From Paenibacillus dendritiformis (GTDB lineage Bacteria > Bacillota > Bacilli > Paenibacillales > Paenibacillaceae), in the NCBI RefSeq assembly GCF_945605565.1, contig NZ_OX216966.1, forward strand, positions 1,481,001-1,545,000: DNA of 64,000 nt, read 5' to 3'. Positions 43,874 to 52,767 of the stretch are shown piece by piece. The notes below the pieces were generated by a model. It saw nothing but the letters and a program-made list of their open reading frames with translations. It was not told the DNA's origin and did not search any database. The translations under genes and the position numbers were made by a program. Position 1 is the first letter of the stretch; each line of letters begins with the position of its first letter.

Positions 43874-45589
43874 ATGAAGATCGATTTGCTGATAAAAGAA
43901 GTGCAAGTGTTCAACGTATATTTGAAGCGGTTCGTGCCGGGCAATGTCGCGGTGCTCGACGGGCGCTGTCTGTATGTTGGCCAGCGCGGAGAAGAGACAT
44001 TCGAGGCGGCGCAGACGGTGGAAGGCCGCGGCCGTTATCTGATTCCGGGCCTGGTCGATATCCATCTGCATATCGAGAGCACGATGGTGACGCCGCATAC
44101 GTTCTCCCACGGCATTATTCGCAACGGCGTGACGACCATCGTATCCGAGCCGCATGAGATGGCCAATGTGTTCGGCCTGGAGGGCGTGCAGGAAATGATC
44201 CGGGCCAGTGAAGGCTGCGCCGCCGATATTTTGTACGCCATTCCGAGCTCGGTCCCGTCCACGCCGCTGGAGACGGCAGGCGGCGAGATCGATATCAAGC
44301 ATATCGATGCGCTGCTGCAGGAAGAGAGCGTCGTCTGCCTCGGGGAAATCATGAACTCGGTCGACGTGCTGCGTGATCCGGACTGCAAGACGAACCGCAT
44401 CCTCAATCATGTCCGCTCGCACTATCCGAAGCTGGTCATCGAGGGGCATACGCCGAAGAAGCTGGTCGATCTGGAACTGGCCCGCTTCATGTTCGCGGGC
44501 GTCGATTCCGACCATACGGAACAGGCGCCGGCCAGCATGCGCGACCGGTTGGCGAACGGCATGTTCCTGGAGATTCAGGAGAAATCGATGACGCCGGATA
44601 TCATGAAGATGTTGATCGAGGAAGACGTGGCGGAACTGTTCTGCTTCGTCACGGACGACGTCATGGCCGATTCCTTCGTTCAGGACGGCCACCTGAACCA
44701 TATCGTGCGCAAGGCGATCGCGATGGGGATGACGCCGGAGCGGGCAATCTACGCAGCGACCTACACGCCGGCCCGGCGCATGCAGCTGCATGACCGCGGC
44801 GCTATCGCTCCGAACAAGGCGGCGGACTTCGTCCTGCTCAGCGACCTGGAGCAGTTCACGATCGACGCCGTATATAAGAACGGGCGGCTGGCATATGAAG
44901 CCGGAGCGCCTTACGAGCAAGCGGAAGCCGTTCGTCGCTTCCCGGCCCATTTCTACCGCAGCGTGCAGCTTGCCGAGATGACCGCGGCCGACTTCGAGGT
45001 CCGGATCGAGGCCGAGGACGGAACCCATCCATGCCGCGTGATGGAAGTCGTGAACGGCACGACGAATACGAACGAACTGCACAAGCCCGTCGAGGTGAAG
45101 GACGGCCGTCTCCATTGGGAGGCTGGACCGTACGGGCTCATCGCGACATTCGAACGCTATGGCAAAAACGGCAACCGCGCGTACGGCCTGATTACCGGTA
45201 ATACGATCAAGCGCGGCGCCATCGCGACGACATATTCGCATGACAACCACAACCTGCTCGTCGTCGGCCACTCCGCCGAGGATATGGCGCTGGCCGCCAA
45301 CACGGTCATTGCCGATCAAGGCGGCTTCTGCGTCGTGGACGGCGGCAAGGTTATCGCCCATGTGCCCCTTCCGGTCGGCGGCATTCTGTCGGAGCAGCCG
45401 CTCGACGAATTCGGGCCGGCGGTGAAGCGGCTGCGCGAAGCGATGGAGTCCCTCGGCTACGAGCACTATAACCCGATTATGTCTCTCAGCACGCATTCAC
45501 TTCCGGTCAGCCCTTCGCTCAAAATTACCGATCTCGGACTGATCGACGTCGAAGCGGGCGCCGTCGTTCCGCTGCTGGTCGAGAAATAG
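43874..45589 (+). CDS. ade: Adenine deaminase
   Basis: 571 residues, the full length of the bacterial Ade family. Amidohydrolase barrel with metal motif LVDIHLHIES and the EPHEMANV stretch, and a C-terminal adenine deaminase domain ending SLKITDLGLIDVEAGAVVPL. It converts adenine to hypoxanthine and ammonia, feeding purine salvage. It is the last gene of the riboswitch/Pot cluster and a terminator follows, supporting a purine role for the whole set. Confidence 0.95.
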   Translation: MKIDLLIKEVQVFNVYLKRFVPGNVAVLDGRCLYVGQRGEETFEAAQTVEGRGRYLIPGLVDIHLHIESTMVTPHTFSHGIIRNGVTTIVSEPHEMANVFGLEGVQEMIRASEGCAADILYAIPSSVPSTPLETAGGEIDIKHIDALLQEESVVCLGEIMNSVDVLRDPDCKTNRILNHVRSHYPKLVIEGHTPKKLVDLELARFMFAGVDSDHTEQAPASMRDRLANGMFLEIQEKSMTPDIMKMLIEEDVAELFCFVTDDVMADSFVQDGHLNHIVRKAIAMGMTPERAIYAATYTPARRMQLHDRGAIAPNKAADFVLLSDLEQFTIDAVYKNGRLAYEAGAPYEQAEAVRRFPAHFYRSVQLAEMTAADFEVRIEAEDGTHPCRVMEVVNGTTNTNELHKPVEVKDGRLHWEAGPYGLIATFERYGKNGNRAYGLITGNTIKRGAIATTYSHDNHNLLVVGHSAEDMALAANTVIADQGGFCVVDGGKVIAHVPLPVGGILSEQPLDEFGPAVKRLREAMESLGYEHYNPIMSLSTHSLPVSPSLKITDLGLIDVEAGAVVPLLVEK

Positions 45590-45649
45590 GCCGACGGCCC
45601 CCTATGCGGGCCCGTTTTACTCAGACTGCTGGATAGGAAGGAAGCACAC

Positions 45650-45682
45650 GCCGGCTGACATTTTATGTCGGCCGGCATTTTT
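45650..45682 (+). terminator. Rho-independent terminator after ade
   Basis: GCCGGCTGACA (45650-45660), loop TTTTA, TGTCGGCCGGC (45666-45676), then ATTTTT. Confidence 0.9.
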
Positions 45683-46045
45683 GTTCGGGTTGGCGCTTTG
45701 AGCAAGCTGACGCTTTAAGTCGTTTGATGGTGTACGTCGAGTGGTGTTTCTTGCCGCCAGCGCTATATGTTGTATTGCTTTGTCCAAGTAACGCTATTAC
45801 CTTGTGATGATTCCGCCCTCCTTCAAAGTCCCACTACCTGTTCCAGCCTTATGGCCAGAATCCCACTCGCTCAGGGTACCTTCGTATCCGTTCACAATGC
45901 TTCTCTCGACTTCTTATGCTGATTATCCCAGCCACTCAGGCAGCTCAGAAGATCATCCCGGGATATCTCCTACCGTTCAGTGATCCGTACGACCTTGCAA
46001 ATGAATGACTCAAATGTCCAGTCCAGGTACTCCCTACGACCCTAC

Positions 46046-46372
46046 GATGAATCACAGAACATCCAAAGTCTTCCAATGACTTTGCGATGAATCCCCCAAC
46101 GATTAAGGAACTCCTTGCGTCCTTATGATGAATCCCCCAACGATTAAGGAACTCCTTGCGTCCTTATGATGAATCCCCCAACGATTAAGGAACTCCTTGC
46201 GTCCTTATGATGAATCCCCCAACGATTAAGGAACTCCTTGCGTCCTTACGATGAATCCCCCAACGATTAAGGAACTCCTTACGTCCTTACGATGAATCCC
46301 CCAACGGTTCAGGTACTCCCTACGGCCTTATGATGAATATCCCAACCCCTCAGGGACTTTTAGACTCAAGAC
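46046..46372. repeat. 41-bp minisatellite, about eight units
   Basis: Units starting GATGAATCCCCCAACGATTA recur at 46046, 46086, 46127, 46168, 46209, 46250, 46291 and 46332: one 40-base step, then six of 41. The central units are nearly identical while the outer ones have diverged, and related degenerate pieces (for example GATTATCCCAGCCACTCAGG) occur back to about 45840. The period is not a multiple of three, so it is not coding. The rest of 45690-46045 contains no gene. The array ends about 180 bases before the transposase-like gene. Confidence 0.85.
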
Positions 46373-46547
46373 AAGACATTTCATTTGTTCAGCGGGCAAA
46401 GGCTGCAAATCTTCTGTTTCCTGGTGACATTACCCCAAAAAGATAAGTCTTATTCCATTAATACACTTGACATGGAAACATATGTTTGGTATCTTAAATA
46501 TGAGAACATACGTTTGTCATTGTTCGATATCAAGGGGGTTGCTGGGA

Positions 46548-47464
46548 TGAAAGGCTGGTTGGGCGTCGGCACTTTGGAGGATGTGGTAAATCGTTTTCCG
46601 ACGGAAGCATCTTGTGTTCCTGTCCTGTTCTCGTTCAAATGGCCTCATGGCTTCCGCTGCCCGAACTGCCGGCATCACCATGCCTACGTTATCCGAACAA
46701 GGCGGCTTCCTCTGTATGAATGCGGCTCTTGCCGCCATCAGACTTCCTTGACTGCAGGGACGATCTTCGAGGGCAGCCGAACCTCTTTGCGGAAGTGGAT
46801 TGTCGCAATTTGGCTCGTCTCTAATCCAAAGGAAGGCATTAGTGCGGTCAGACTACGCTCGATTATTAATGTCACTTACAAGACCGCATGGTCGATGCTG
46901 CATAAAATTCGTACCGCGATTAGCTGTGCTGATGAAGAGGAGCGGCTTGAAGATTATGTGCATGGCTTTATTGCCTTCAATGGCCCTAAACTATATCCCA
47001 GTGTCGATCTTGCGCCGCGGGAGCAACCGATAATTGTGGCGGCTTCACTGGCTCCGAATGGGGAGGAACGGCACTATAAAATGAAGCAGGTGAACCGGCA
47101 GTACATGTCCGGGAAGCTGCTGCTTCCTTGCGGCTGCGATCGTTTTATCGAAGACCATATCTCTGCGCCGGAGTCGAATGTTTCTATTATCCGCCAGCGC
47201 TTTCGGGTCAAGCATAACAGTCCATTGTATGCTGTATTTCGGCGAGCACAGCGTTGGTTATGCGATACGTTCCGCGGGATAAGTGGGAAGTATCTGCAGT
47301 ATTATTTGGATGAATTTTGCTACCGGGAAAATAGCAGGGCCCGCGAAACGGCAGGATGGGAACCCTTGGCCTCGATATGCTGTGCAGACAACGGGGCAAG
47401 ACGGCGGTACTTATGGCGGGCATCTACCTCACGGAGCTGTGACCGCTTCCTTGCGGCGGCCTGA
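46548..47464 (+). CDS. IS1595-like transposase protein, probably inactive
   Basis: About 305 residues from ATG 46548 (AAGGGGG upstream; the frame continues upward to 46385 but without ribosome binding site). An N-terminal zinc ribbon (CPNCRHHH...CGSCRHQ) and the helical TSLRKWIVAIWLVSNPKEGIS segment are typical of IS1595-family transposases. The region where the first catalytic aspartate is expected (DETYIGG in active members) reads YVHGFIAFNGPK, and no other clear DDE residues are seen, so it is unlikely to transpose. No terminal inverted repeats were found. It may be a relic or a DNA-binding protein of domesticated type. Confidence 0.6.
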
Positions 47465-47670
47465 ATAAATATGGGGGAGTGCAGCGGTCCATATAGGTAC
47501 TCCAGTGGCTACCGGGTATGTACAGGTTATTTCGTACGACCGATTTATTATTTTAATTTTTCTGATTTTTACCTGGAATGCGGGATGGCAATTCTTGTAG
47601 AGCATATCGACTTGCCGTTCCTGAGCTACGGGGATATCGGCTATAAGAGGTCGAAGGGGATGGGAATGCA

Positions 47671-47846
47671 GAGGTAACGGCAAGGTAATGGAAAGTAACT
47701 GCAACGTAATGGCGCAATAGAAGTAAGGCAATCACAAAGTTAAAGCAAAATAATAGCACAGAGGCAGCAAAGTAATAACAAAGTAGTAGCAAAGTAGTAG
47801 CAAAGTAGTAGCAAAGTAGTAGCGAAGTAATAGCTAAGTAATAGCT
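47671..47846. repeat. 11-bp tandem array, sixteen units
   Basis: Reads as consecutive 11-base units such as AAGTAGTAGCA (three perfect in a row near 47780-47812), with related units (AAGTAACTGCA, AAGTAATAACA, AAGTAATAGCT) on both sides for 176 bases. The period is close to one helical turn, so one DNA face is repeatedly presented. No gene overlaps it; the surroundings from 47465 to 48246 contain no supportable gene. Confidence 0.8.
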
Positions 47847-48011
47847 TTCCTTGCTACTTACATTTATCCAGGGGGACGTCATTCTTTTCTCCTGGTGGAT
47901 CGGGCGATGCATCCTGAGTCTTTGGGATATTGGCCATAAGAGGCATACCCCCCCTATTCACAATGGATATGGAATACGGGGGATTGGAGAAGACAGGGAT
48001 ACCGAGAATCC

Positions 48012-48177
48012 GGAATGCGGAATACGGAATGCGGACGGAGGTAGGACACGGTGGTAGAACACGGGGCTGGGGAATTATAGGGCCAGGATACGGAGAAATA
48101 CGGGGAATTCACAAGAAAGACAAGATATACAGCAAATTCGGGTAGACCAAAAATACGAGAAATACGAGAATTACGAG
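48012..48177. repeat. Short tandem repeats of 7 and 9 bp
   Basis: GGAATGC-GGAATAC-GGAATGC-GGACGGA (48012-48039) and AAATACGAG-AAATACGAG-AATTACGAG (48151-48177) sit in a purine-rich stretch from about 47960 to 48230 where GGAATACGG-like motifs recur irregularly. Noncoding. Confidence 0.6.
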
Positions 48178-48246
48178 ATGTCCCGGGTTATACGGGGAAG
48201 CAGGATACGGGGAGAGCCGGACGGTGGCCCGGCCCTGCCTGTATTT

Positions 48247-49251
48247 TTATTGCTCCTGCACCGCGGTAGTGGAGTGGCCCTCCACGAGTTGGGGCTGGAA
48301 CATGATTTTTTGCTTCGGCATATCTGGGGTGTAGGATTGGCGCAGCAGCAGTTGAATCGTCTCCTTGGCCATCTCCGGAATCGGCTGCAGTATTGTCGTA
48401 AGGCGAGGGACGACGATTCGGGACAGAATCGTGTCGTCGAAGCCGATGATCGACAGGTCGTCCGGAATGCGCAGCCCGAGCTGCTGGGCTGATTGCATGG
48501 AACCGACGGCGAGCAGGTCGTTGCAGGTGAACAATGCCGTGGGACGGGTCTCCGTTCCGAGCACGCGGGTGGCGCCCGCCAAGCCGTCCTCTAACGATGA
48601 GTTCACTTTCACAATCCAATCCTCATTGACGGCAATACCGGCGTCGCTCATCGCCTGCTTCGCGCCGCGCACCCGGTACTCGCCGCTGGGGCTGTCCTCC
48701 GTGACGATGCCGATGCGCCGGTGCCCCAAGGCAATCAGGTGCTGGATCGCCACGTAGCCTCCTTTATAGTCATCCACGGTAATGGTATGCATGGATAAGG
48801 AAGGAATATCTTTGGAGAAGAGCACAACAGGGAAGCCCTCGGGAATGCTCTCCTGCAGCAGCGGCCAACGCGAAAATTCGCAGGCGACGATTAGGCCGTC
48901 GATCTGCTTGCGCTGCAGCAGGGAAATATAGTTAAGGCCTTTGTCGTCCTTGTTATCGGTGCTGCACATAACGATGCTGTAGCCTTCCGCCTGAGCCTGA
49001 TCCTCCAAATTGCGGGCGACCTCGGCGAAGAAGGGGTTGGCCAGATCGGAGATGAGCAGGCCGAAGGTAGACGTCTTTTTGCCCGTGAGCGCCGATGCGA
49101 CGACGCTCGGCTGGTACTGCAGCTCCTTCATAATATGGATGACTCTCTCCCGCGTCTTCCCGCTGATGTTGCCGGTCTGATTGACCACCTTGGACACCGT
49201 AGCGATGGAGACGCCGGCAGCTTTTGCGACATCATAAATGGTTGCTTTCAT
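48247..49251 (-). CDS. LacI-family regulator, likely of the inositol genes
   Basis: 334 residues from ATG 49251 (GAGAGG seven bases upstream; a TTG two codons earlier is possible). N-terminal HTH (IYDVAKAAGVSIATVSKVVNQ), hinge (VASALTGKKTSTFGLLI), then the two-lobed effector domain. It lies downstream of iolB on the same strand and is the only regulator in the inositol cluster. AAGCGCTTA palindromes of LacI type occur at both inositol promoters, so it is the probable repressor. In Bacillus subtilis the inositol repressor IolR is a DeoR-type protein, so a different family serves here. Confidence 0.85.
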   Translation of the reverse strand: MKATIYDVAKAAGVSIATVSKVVNQTGNISGKTRERVIHIMKELQYQPSVVASALTGKKTSTFGLLISDLANPFFAEVARNLEDQAQAEGYSIVMCSTDNKDDKGLNYISLLQRKQIDGLIVACEFSRWPLLQESIPEGFPVVLFSKDIPSLSMHTITVDDYKGGYVAIQHLIALGHRRIGIVTEDSPSGEYRVRGAKQAMSDAGIAVNEDWIVKVNSSLEDGLAGATRVLGTETRPTALFTCNDLLAVGSMQSAQQLGLRIPDDLSIIGFDDTILSRIVVPRLTTILQPIPEMAKETIQLLLRQSYTPDMPKQKIMFQPQLVEGHSTTAVQEQ

Positions 49252-49314
49252 AAACAAACCTCTCTAACTGGCTTACCACGTAAACCTATCATGCATGCTC
49301 CTAGCTATCTCAAT

Positions 49315-49407
49315 TATAGACAACAAATGGTGAATGGACTACATCTATAGACAACAAAAGGAGAATGGACTACATCTATAGACAACAAAAGGAGAATGGA
49401 CGACATC
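49315..49407. repeat. 31-bp tandem repeat, three units
   Basis: Units starting TATAGACAACAAA begin at 49315, 49346 and 49377. The third unit runs into the terminator hairpin of iolB. The repeat lies between iolB and the LacI gene and therefore in the untranslated leader of the regulator. Confidence 0.75.
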
Positions 49408-49415
49408 CATTCTCC
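49381..49415 (-). terminator. Terminator downstream of iolB
   Basis: On the minus strand GGAGAATGGA (49415-49406), loop TGTCG, TCCATTCTCC (49400-49391), then TTTTGTTG. Stem of 10 bp. Confidence 0.75.
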
Positions 49416-49458
49416 TCGACCTTGCCGAATCGTTTTGATGTGGAACAACGAAAGAAGA

Positions 49459-50262
49459 CTACTTGGCGAACAGCCATTCGTGAGCCGGATCGTTATGGAA
49501 TTTCCAGGTCCGCTTCGGGCCTGCCATGACGTTCAAATAATAGGAGTCGTAGCCCGGAGGCGCCGAGACGGGATGATACCCTTCCGGAACCAGTACGACA
49601 TGCCGGTGTGGGACCGCCATGTTCTCGTCGAGTGTGCGATCGTCGTTGTAGACCCGCTGCATGACGAAGCCCTGTGCGGGATTCACCTCGTGGTAGTAGG
49701 TCTCCTCCAAATACGACTCCCGCGGCAAATCGTCCTGGTCATGCTTGTGCGGCGGATAGCTCGACCAATGTCCTGCGGGCGTAAAGACCTCCACGACGAG
49801 CAGGCTGTCCGCCTCCTTCTGCTCCGGCAAAATATTATGGATATGCCGCTCCATGCTGCCTGAACCGCGCGTCTCTACGCCGACATCTTCAGGCGCGATG
49901 ACGCGGGCTGGGTACGTTCCCTTGCCAGGCGCTGAGCAGACGGCCAATTCCAGCGCCGTCTCTGCCTGAACGGAGTAGCGGTCATCATTCGGCACATAGA
50001 CAGAGAAGGGAGGGATGCGATCGAAGACGCTCATGCGATGGCCAAGCGTGCCGAACGATTGCTTGGCGGTCTCGATCTTCGCCTTACCGCTCAACAGAAC
50101 GAGGCAGACCTCACGGTCGTTCGTTGCCCGTTCCAAGACCTCGCCCGGGCGCAAGGAATATACTTCGAAGCCGACATACTCCCAGCCGGCGGAATCCGGC
50201 GTGACGGATAAAATTTGGCCGTGCTCGTCTCTCGGTACAGGTGCCACAATTAATTTTGACAT
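49459..50262 (-). CDS. iolB: 5-deoxy-glucuronate isomerase
   Basis: 267 residues, bicupin fold. The second cupin carries the metal-binding pattern PPHKHDQDD and a later VPHRHVVLVPEGYHP with further histidines. It isomerises 5-deoxyglucuronate to 5-dehydro-2-deoxygluconate in inositol breakdown. Usual length for IolB. It follows iolG by 111 bases on the minus strand, starts with ATG after GGAGGAGATTC, and ends at the terminator 49381-49415. Confidence 0.95.
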   Translation of the reverse strand: MSKLIVAPVPRDEHGQILSVTPDSAGWEYVGFEVYSLRPGEVLERATNDREVCLVLLSGKAKIETAKQSFGTLGHRMSVFDRIPPFSVYVPNDDRYSVQAETALELAVCSAPGKGTYPARVIAPEDVGVETRGSGSMERHIHNILPEQKEADSLLVVEVFTPAGHWSSYPPHKHDQDDLPRESYLEETYYHEVNPAQGFVMQRVYNDDRTLDENMAVPHRHVVLVPEGYHPVSAPPGYDSYYLNVMAGPKRTWKFHNDPAHEWLFAK

Positions 50263-50373
50263 GAAAGAATCTCCTCCCGAGCCAATAGTAGAAATGCATA
50301 AGGCGGATTGATGGGACAGAAAACCCTGGCTGCTCAGCGGAACTCAGCCGGAAGGTCCTATCCTGGCTTGCTG

Positions 50374-51396
50374 TTACCGCCCGTGCACAGATACGGATTC
50401 ATGTTCCAGCTTGACGGGGCGTCCGCTGTGCAGCGACTCTTTCGCCGCGCGGGCGATTCGCTCCGCCTGCAGTCCGTCGTTCGCGTCGCACGCGATAGGC
50501 CGATCGTCAAGAACGGCGCGAACGAATTCTTCGACCTCGCGAATATAGGCTTGTGTATACCGCTCCAAAAAGAAATATAACGGCTTGTCCATATGCACCC
50601 CGTCCGCCGTAGAGACTAGCGCGGTGGATGCGCGGTCATTGTCCGTCGTGACGCTGCCCGCTGAACCGAACGCTTCCAGACGCTGATCGTAACCGTAAAC
50701 GGCCTTGCGGCTGTTCTCAATGATGCCGAGGGCGCCGTTCGCGAAGCGGAGACTGACGATGGCGGTATCGATATCGCCCAATTCGCCGATGCGCGGATCG
50801 ATCAGATTGGCCCCTTGGGCATACACCTCGATCACTTCGCTCTGCATGACATAGCGCGCCATGTCGAAATCGTGAATCGTCATGTCCATGAACAAGCCGC
50901 CTGATGTGGCAATATATTCGGCCGATGGCGGCTCCGGATCGCGGGACGTGATGCGCAGCAGATGTGGGGTCCCGATCTTGCCCGTTTGCACGATATCACG
51001 CGCTTTTTGGAAATTATGGTCAAAACGGCGGTTGAACCCAACCTGCATCTTCACGCCTGCTGCTTTCACCGCAGCCACAGCCTGCTCCGTAGTGTTCACG
51101 GAGAAGCTGACCGGCTTCTCGCAGAAAATATGCTTGCCCGCTTGGGCTGCCTCCTCAATGATCGCGGCGTGCGTGCTCGTAGGCGAGCAAATGAACACGG
51201 CCTGAATGTCCGGATCATTCAGCAAATCGCGGTAATCGCTTGTCACCACCGGAATTCCAAGCCCGGAAGCCCAAGCGTCCAGTCCTTCAATGCATACGTC
51301 CGATATGGCGCGAACTTGCGCATCGCGCATCTGTTGAATATGGCCGGCGTGCAGCTTGCCGATGCGCCCGGCACCGATGATTCCCACTTGAAGCAT
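50374..51396 (-). CDS. iolG: Inositol 2-dehydrogenase, Gfo/Idh/MocA family
   Basis: 340 residues. Rossmann motif GIIGAGRIGKLHAGH (residues 5-19), signature FCEKPVSF near residue 96, and MTIHDFDMARY with the catalytic histidine-aspartate region near 172. It oxidises myo-inositol to 2-keto-myo-inositol with NAD+. It is the first gene of the leftward iolG-iolB set, with a promoter and operator 50-100 bases upstream. Confidence 0.92.
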   Translation of the reverse strand: MLQVGIIGAGRIGKLHAGHIQQMRDAQVRAISDVCIEGLDAWASGLGIPVVTSDYRDLLNDPDIQAVFICSPTSTHAAIIEEAAQAGKHIFCEKPVSFSVNTTEQAVAAVKAAGVKMQVGFNRRFDHNFQKARDIVQTGKIGTPHLLRITSRDPEPPSAEYIATSGGLFMDMTIHDFDMARYVMQSEVIEVYAQGANLIDPRIGELGDIDTAIVSLRFANGALGIIENSRKAVYGYDQRLEAFGSAGSVTTDNDRASTALVSTADGVHMDKPLYFFLERYTQAYIREVEEFVRAVLDDRPIACDANDGLQAERIARAAKESLHSGRPVKLEHESVSVHGR

Positions 51397-51443
51397 GAAT
51401 ATCCCCGCTTTCTCGGTAGCATAAAATCTAGGTAAAGCAAGGG

Positions 51444-51493
51444 AAAGCGCTTAACTCACAATCAACTATACGCGATAAATAAAGCGTTATCAA
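51444..51493 (-). promoter_or_regulatory. Leftward inositol promoter and operator
   Basis: Minus strand: TTGATA (51493-51488), 17-base spacer, TATAGT (51470-51465), then the operator AAAGCGCTTAACTCA at 51444-51458 just downstream, over the expected transcription start. The same AAGCGCTTAACTCA is repeated at the rightward promoter. Confidence 0.7.
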
Positions 51494-51605
51494 GGTGAAA
51501 ATCTTTAGGAGTGCGATAAAGCCGCGTCAATACTCAATCTAACGCGCTATATTTTCAATATGATAAAAGGAGACATTGTGAAAAAAAGAACTTAAAATTT
51601 GCAGA

Positions 51606-51669
51606 AAAAAGCGTTTACATCGCCGAAAAGGTGTGACTATAATTAGCCGTAAGGTAAGCGCTTAACTCA
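51606..51669 (+). promoter_or_regulatory. Rightward inositol promoter, cre-like site and operator
   Basis: TTTACA (51614-51619), 18-base spacer, TATAAT (51638-51643), followed by operator TAAGCGCTTAACTCA (51655-51669). The -35 is overlapped by AAAAAGCGTTTACA (51606-51619), a cre-like site matching the CcpA consensus at 12 of 14 positions when read on the minus strand. This fits specific repression plus catabolite control of inositol genes. The rest of 51397-51757 holds no gene. Confidence 0.7.
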
Positions 51670-51757
51670 AATGCATGGATGCAGTAATTACATCATCGCG
51701 TTGCTTCAGCCTGCCTGCCATGGCTTGAAGCAGACCGCACGGAGGTGCTGACTGGGC

Positions 51758-52750
51758 ATGAATGCATTGGTATTTCCAGCGAATCGCCCGTTTGATCTGA
51801 TTGCGATCGGGAGATTGTGCATTGATCTGAATGCGAACGAGATTCATCGGCCAATGGAGGAGACGAGGACATTCACGAAATACGTCGGGGGATCTCCGGC
51901 CAATATTGCGATTGGCGCGGCCCGTCTCGGGATGAAGAGCGGCTTCATCGGCAAGCTGGCCGATGACCAAATGGGCCGTTACATCGAGCAGTATTTAAAA
52001 GAGAAATCGATAGATACGTCACAGCTGTCTGTAGACAAGACGGGCGCCGTGACTGGCCTGACTTTTACGGAAATCAAAAGTCCAACCGACTGCAGCATTC
52101 TTATGTACCGGGACAATGCGGCCGATCTGCTGCTGAAGCCGGAGGAAGTGTCGGAGTCGTATATTAAGCAGACGAAGGCGCTGCTTGTGTCGGGAACTGC
52201 GCTGGCCGCCAGCCCGTCGCGCGAGGCGGTGTTTGTCGCTTTGGACTTTGCGCGCAAGCATGGGGTATTCGTGTTCTTTGATTTGGATTACCGTCCGTAC
52301 ACGTGGAAAAACACGGCCGAGACGTCGATCTACTACCAGCTCGCGGCCGAGAAGTGCGATTTTATTATCGGCACTCGTGAAGAGTTCGACATGATGGAGA
52401 AGTTCGCTGGCCATCAGGCGGATGATCGGCTGACGGCGGAGAAATGGTTCGGGCATCATGCGCAAGTGGTGCTCATCAAGCATGGGGGAGACGGCTCAAT
52501 CGCTTACACGAAGGAGGGCGGATCCTATAAAGGCGGCATTTTCAAGACGAAGGTGCTGAAAACGTTCGGTGCCGGCGATTCCTACGCGTCCGCCATGATT
52601 TACGGCTTGATGCAGGGATGGGAACTGCCGCGAGCGATGGAATACGGCAGCGCGTCGGCGGCCATCGTCATATCCCGCCACAGCTGCTCCGAGGCGATGC
52701 CGACGGTGGAAGAGCTGAACGCGTTCATCGACAGCGCGGAGCGAACATGA
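51758..52750 (+). CDS. iolC: 5-dehydro-2-deoxygluconokinase
   Basis: 330 residues, PfkB-family kinase. Signatures: [15 protein letters not shown] (about 44-58) and [12 protein letters not shown] with catalytic base D274. It phosphorylates 5-dehydro-2-deoxygluconate in inositol catabolism. ACGGAGGTG precedes the ATG. First gene of the rightward iolC-A-D-E set; the downstream iolA starts 17 bases after it. No iolJ aldolase is seen in the window, so that step must be encoded elsewhere. Confidence 0.93.
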   Translation: MNALVFPANRPFDLIAIGRLCIDLNANEIHRPMEETRTFTKYVGGSPANIAIGAARLGMKSGFIGKLADDQMGRYIEQYLKEKSIDTSQLSVDKTGAVTGLTFTEIKSPTDCSILMYRDNAADLLLKPEEVSESYIKQTKALLVSGTALAASPSREAVFVALDFARKHGVFVFFDLDYRPYTWKNTAETSIYYQLAAEKCDFIIGTREEFDMMEKFAGHQADDRLTAEKWFGHHAQVVLIKHGGDGSIAYTKEGGSYKGGIFKTKVLKTFGAGDSYASAMIYGLMQGWELPRAMEYGSASAAIVISRHSCSEAMPTVEELNAFIDSAERT

Positions 52751-52767
52751 TGGGAGGAGAATCGAGC

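Noticed and set aside
46046..46372. Possible CRISPR array
   Set aside because: The 41-base units follow one another with no unique spacers, and there are no cas genes, so it is a tandem minisatellite.
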